In this document: piece by piece, positions 62,948 through 64,000 of the stretch | How positions within the stretch are numbered: the stretch's first letter is position 1 | How the letters are laid out: each line of letters opens with the position of its first letter | NCBI RefSeq assembly: GCF_013366925.1 | Contig: NZ_JAALDK010000001.1 | Coordinates: 1,185,089-1,249,088 of the forward strand | Origin: Paraburkholderia youngii | Lineage (GTDB): Bacteria; Pseudomonadota; Gammaproteobacteria; Burkholderiales; Burkholderiaceae | DNA: 64,000 bases | Direction of reading: 5' to 3' | Made by a program: the position numbers and the translations under genes | The notes under the pieces: model-generated | Databases searched by the model: none | What the model was told of the DNA's origin: nothing | What the model saw: only the letters and a program-made list of their open reading frames with translations

Positions 62948-63805
62948 ATGTCCAGTTCCGCTTCCAAACCTTCCTCGCACGCTGGCGCGGCCCGCCATGA
63001 TGCCGTCCGGCACGCTGAAAACAAGACCGACTCCAAGGCCGTCGCCGGCGCCGCCGCGTTCTCGAAGTTCATCGCGGTGCTGCAACTGATCGCCGATGCG
63101 CCAACTCCGCCCAACGTCGCGAAACTGAGCGCGGCGAGCGGCTATCCTCGCCCGACCGTGCATCGCATCGTCGCCGCATTGCAGGCCGAAGGGCTGATCA
63201 TCGCGAGCGGCAGCGGCAACGCCTTCGGCCTCGGACCGCGCCTGATCAATCTCGCGAGCCATAGCTGGGAGCGCTCGGACCTGCGGCTCGCGGCCGTCGA
63301 TGCGTTGACGGCGTTGCGCGACCTCACGTCGGAGACGATCCACCTCGCGGTGCCGAGTCAGGGTGAGATGGTCTACATCGAAAAGCTCGAAAGCCCGCAC
63401 GCGGTGCGCATGGCCTCGCGCATCGGCACGCGCGTGTCGCTGACGTCGAGCTCGGTCGGCAAGGCGTATCTGGCGACACTCACGTTGCCCGAGCGCGAGG
63501 CGCTGCTGAAGAACGCGCCACTCGCGCGTTTCACCGAGCACACGCTGACCGACCTCGACGCCGTGCGCCGCGAGATCGATGCGACCGCGCAACGCGGCTA
63601 CGCGGAGGATCACGAGGAGAACGAAGCATCGATCTGCTGCTACGGCGCCGCGATTCTCGGCCCGGACGGCCGCGCGGCCGGCTGCGTGAGCATCAGCATG
63701 CCGACCTTCCGCCGTCGCGACGATGTGCAAGCTACTTACATCGAGCCGCTGCTTGCGGCATGCCGCACGATCGCGGCGCGGCTGGGCCCGGCAAGCGGCA
63801 GATAG
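62948..63805 (+). CDS. IclR-family transcriptional regulator
   Basis: A 285-residue regulator. N-terminal winged helix (FIAVLQLIADAPTPPNVAKL, SGYPRPTVHRIVAALQAEGL) and C-terminal IclR effector domain (SETIHLAVPSQGEMVYIEKL, RVSLTSSSVGKAYLATLTL, GYAEDHEENEASICCYGAAI). It follows the operon by 85 bases and likely represses it through the half-sites at 60150-60174. A long basic/Ala-rich N-terminal tail of about 35 residues precedes the DNA-binding domain. Confidence 0.9.
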   Translation: MSSSASKPSSHAGAARHDAVRHAENKTDSKAVAGAAAFSKFIAVLQLIADAPTPPNVAKLSAASGYPRPTVHRIVAALQAEGLIIASGSGNAFGLGPRLINLASHSWERSDLRLAAVDALTALRDLTSETIHLAVPSQGEMVYIEKLESPHAVRMASRIGTRVSLTSSSVGKAYLATLTLPEREALLKNAPLARFTEHTLTDLDAVRREIDATAQRGYAEDHEENEASICCYGAAILGPDGRAAGCVSISMPTFRRRDDVQATYIEPLLAACRTIAARLGPASGR

Positions 63806-63951
63806 CGGACGATAGTGCGGCCGCGGCCGTCGATAAACTGCTATTCTTGCTGTCGCGCGGCCGCTCTGGCCGCCCGCCGCGTGCAAGCGGCAGACCCCGA
63901 CAAGCTCCCGGCGGCGCTCGCGCGCCCGCCTTCGCAAAGACAGGAATACGC

Positions 63952-64000
63952 ATGTTCGGTTTTCTGCGCGGCTACTTTTCCAACGACCTCGCGATCGACC
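63952..64000 (+). CDS. mreB: Rod shape-determining protein MreB, first 16 codons
   Basis: The ATG at 63952, preceded by caggaatacgc, opens a frame encoding MFGFLRGYFSNDLAID at the window edge. The SNDLAID start just before the phosphate-1 loop is typical of MreB, the actin-like protein that directs cell-wall elongation. Only these 16 codons are visible, so the identification rests on a short but distinctive match. The left neighbour is an IclR regulator. Confidence 0.75.
   Translation, partial: MFGFLRGYFSNDLAID

Overview
The window is high-GC proteobacterial chromosome and is best read as a Paraburkholderia or close Burkholderiales relative. The grounds are the gene content (a complete betaine-to-pyruvate pathway, an AmrAB-OprA-like RND pump, a short exported protein of the Burkholderia Lys/Ala-rich type, several GlxA-type AraC regulators), dense codon bias toward G/C at third positions, and the first 16 codons of an mreB gene at the right edge. 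No tRNA, rRNA, CRISPR array or prophage is visible.

Layout. 1-1.4 kb is a disturbed edge: the 5' part of an IS5-type transposase, a 50-residue orphan ORF, a C-terminal remnant of an AhpD-like gene, and a small Cys/Pro-rich protein with a double-glycine leader. 1.6-7.5 kb holds a HAD phosphatase, a WxxGxW-repeat exported protein, a tiny lipoprotein, and a tightly packed run of ECF sigma factor, membrane anti-sigma-like protein, CnrX/Spy-like periplasmic protein, DUF1800 and Tat-exported DUF1501 proteins, followed by the decayed tail of a second DUF1501 gene. 7.4-11 kb has a flavin reductase with an FMN monooxygenase, a MntA-HepT toxin-antitoxin pair and an XRE-cupin regulator. 11-13.7 kb has small exported proteins and an MbfA-type rubrerythrin-VIT1 fusion.

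13.7-44.5 kb is the core: glycine betaine uptake and catabolism. ProV and ProW bring betaine in, with their likely binding protein encoded 27 kb away. GbcAB demethylates betaine to dimethylglycine, DgcAB with a dedicated electron-transfer flavoprotein pair makes sarcosine, SoxBDAG makes glycine plus C1 units, GlyA converts glycine plus methylene-THF to serine, and SdaA deaminates serine to pyruvate. FdhA and PurU handle the released formaldehyde and formyl-THF. Three GlxA-family AraC regulators lie inside the block. An MFS transporter, a class C beta-lactamase, an M19 dipeptidase and a V4R/DUF5943-like protein are embedded with less obvious roles.

44.6-47.4 kb is a LysR regulator divergent from a glutathione transferase and a PNPOx-like flavoprotein. 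47.4-50.4 kb is a more AT-rich accessory stretch with a transposase-type HTH protein, two orphan genes (one resembling a 2-oxoglutarate/Fe(II) oxygenase) and a pair of 22-bp direct repeats. 50.6-60 kb carries an APC amino-acid permease, a complete RND tripartite efflux operon and a convergent HtrA/DegP-type protease. 60.1-63.8 kb is a small catabolic unit (cupin dioxygenase-like, MFS, SDR) with a convincing sigma70 promoter and overlapping repeated half-sites, followed by its probable IclR regulator. The window ends in the start of mreB.
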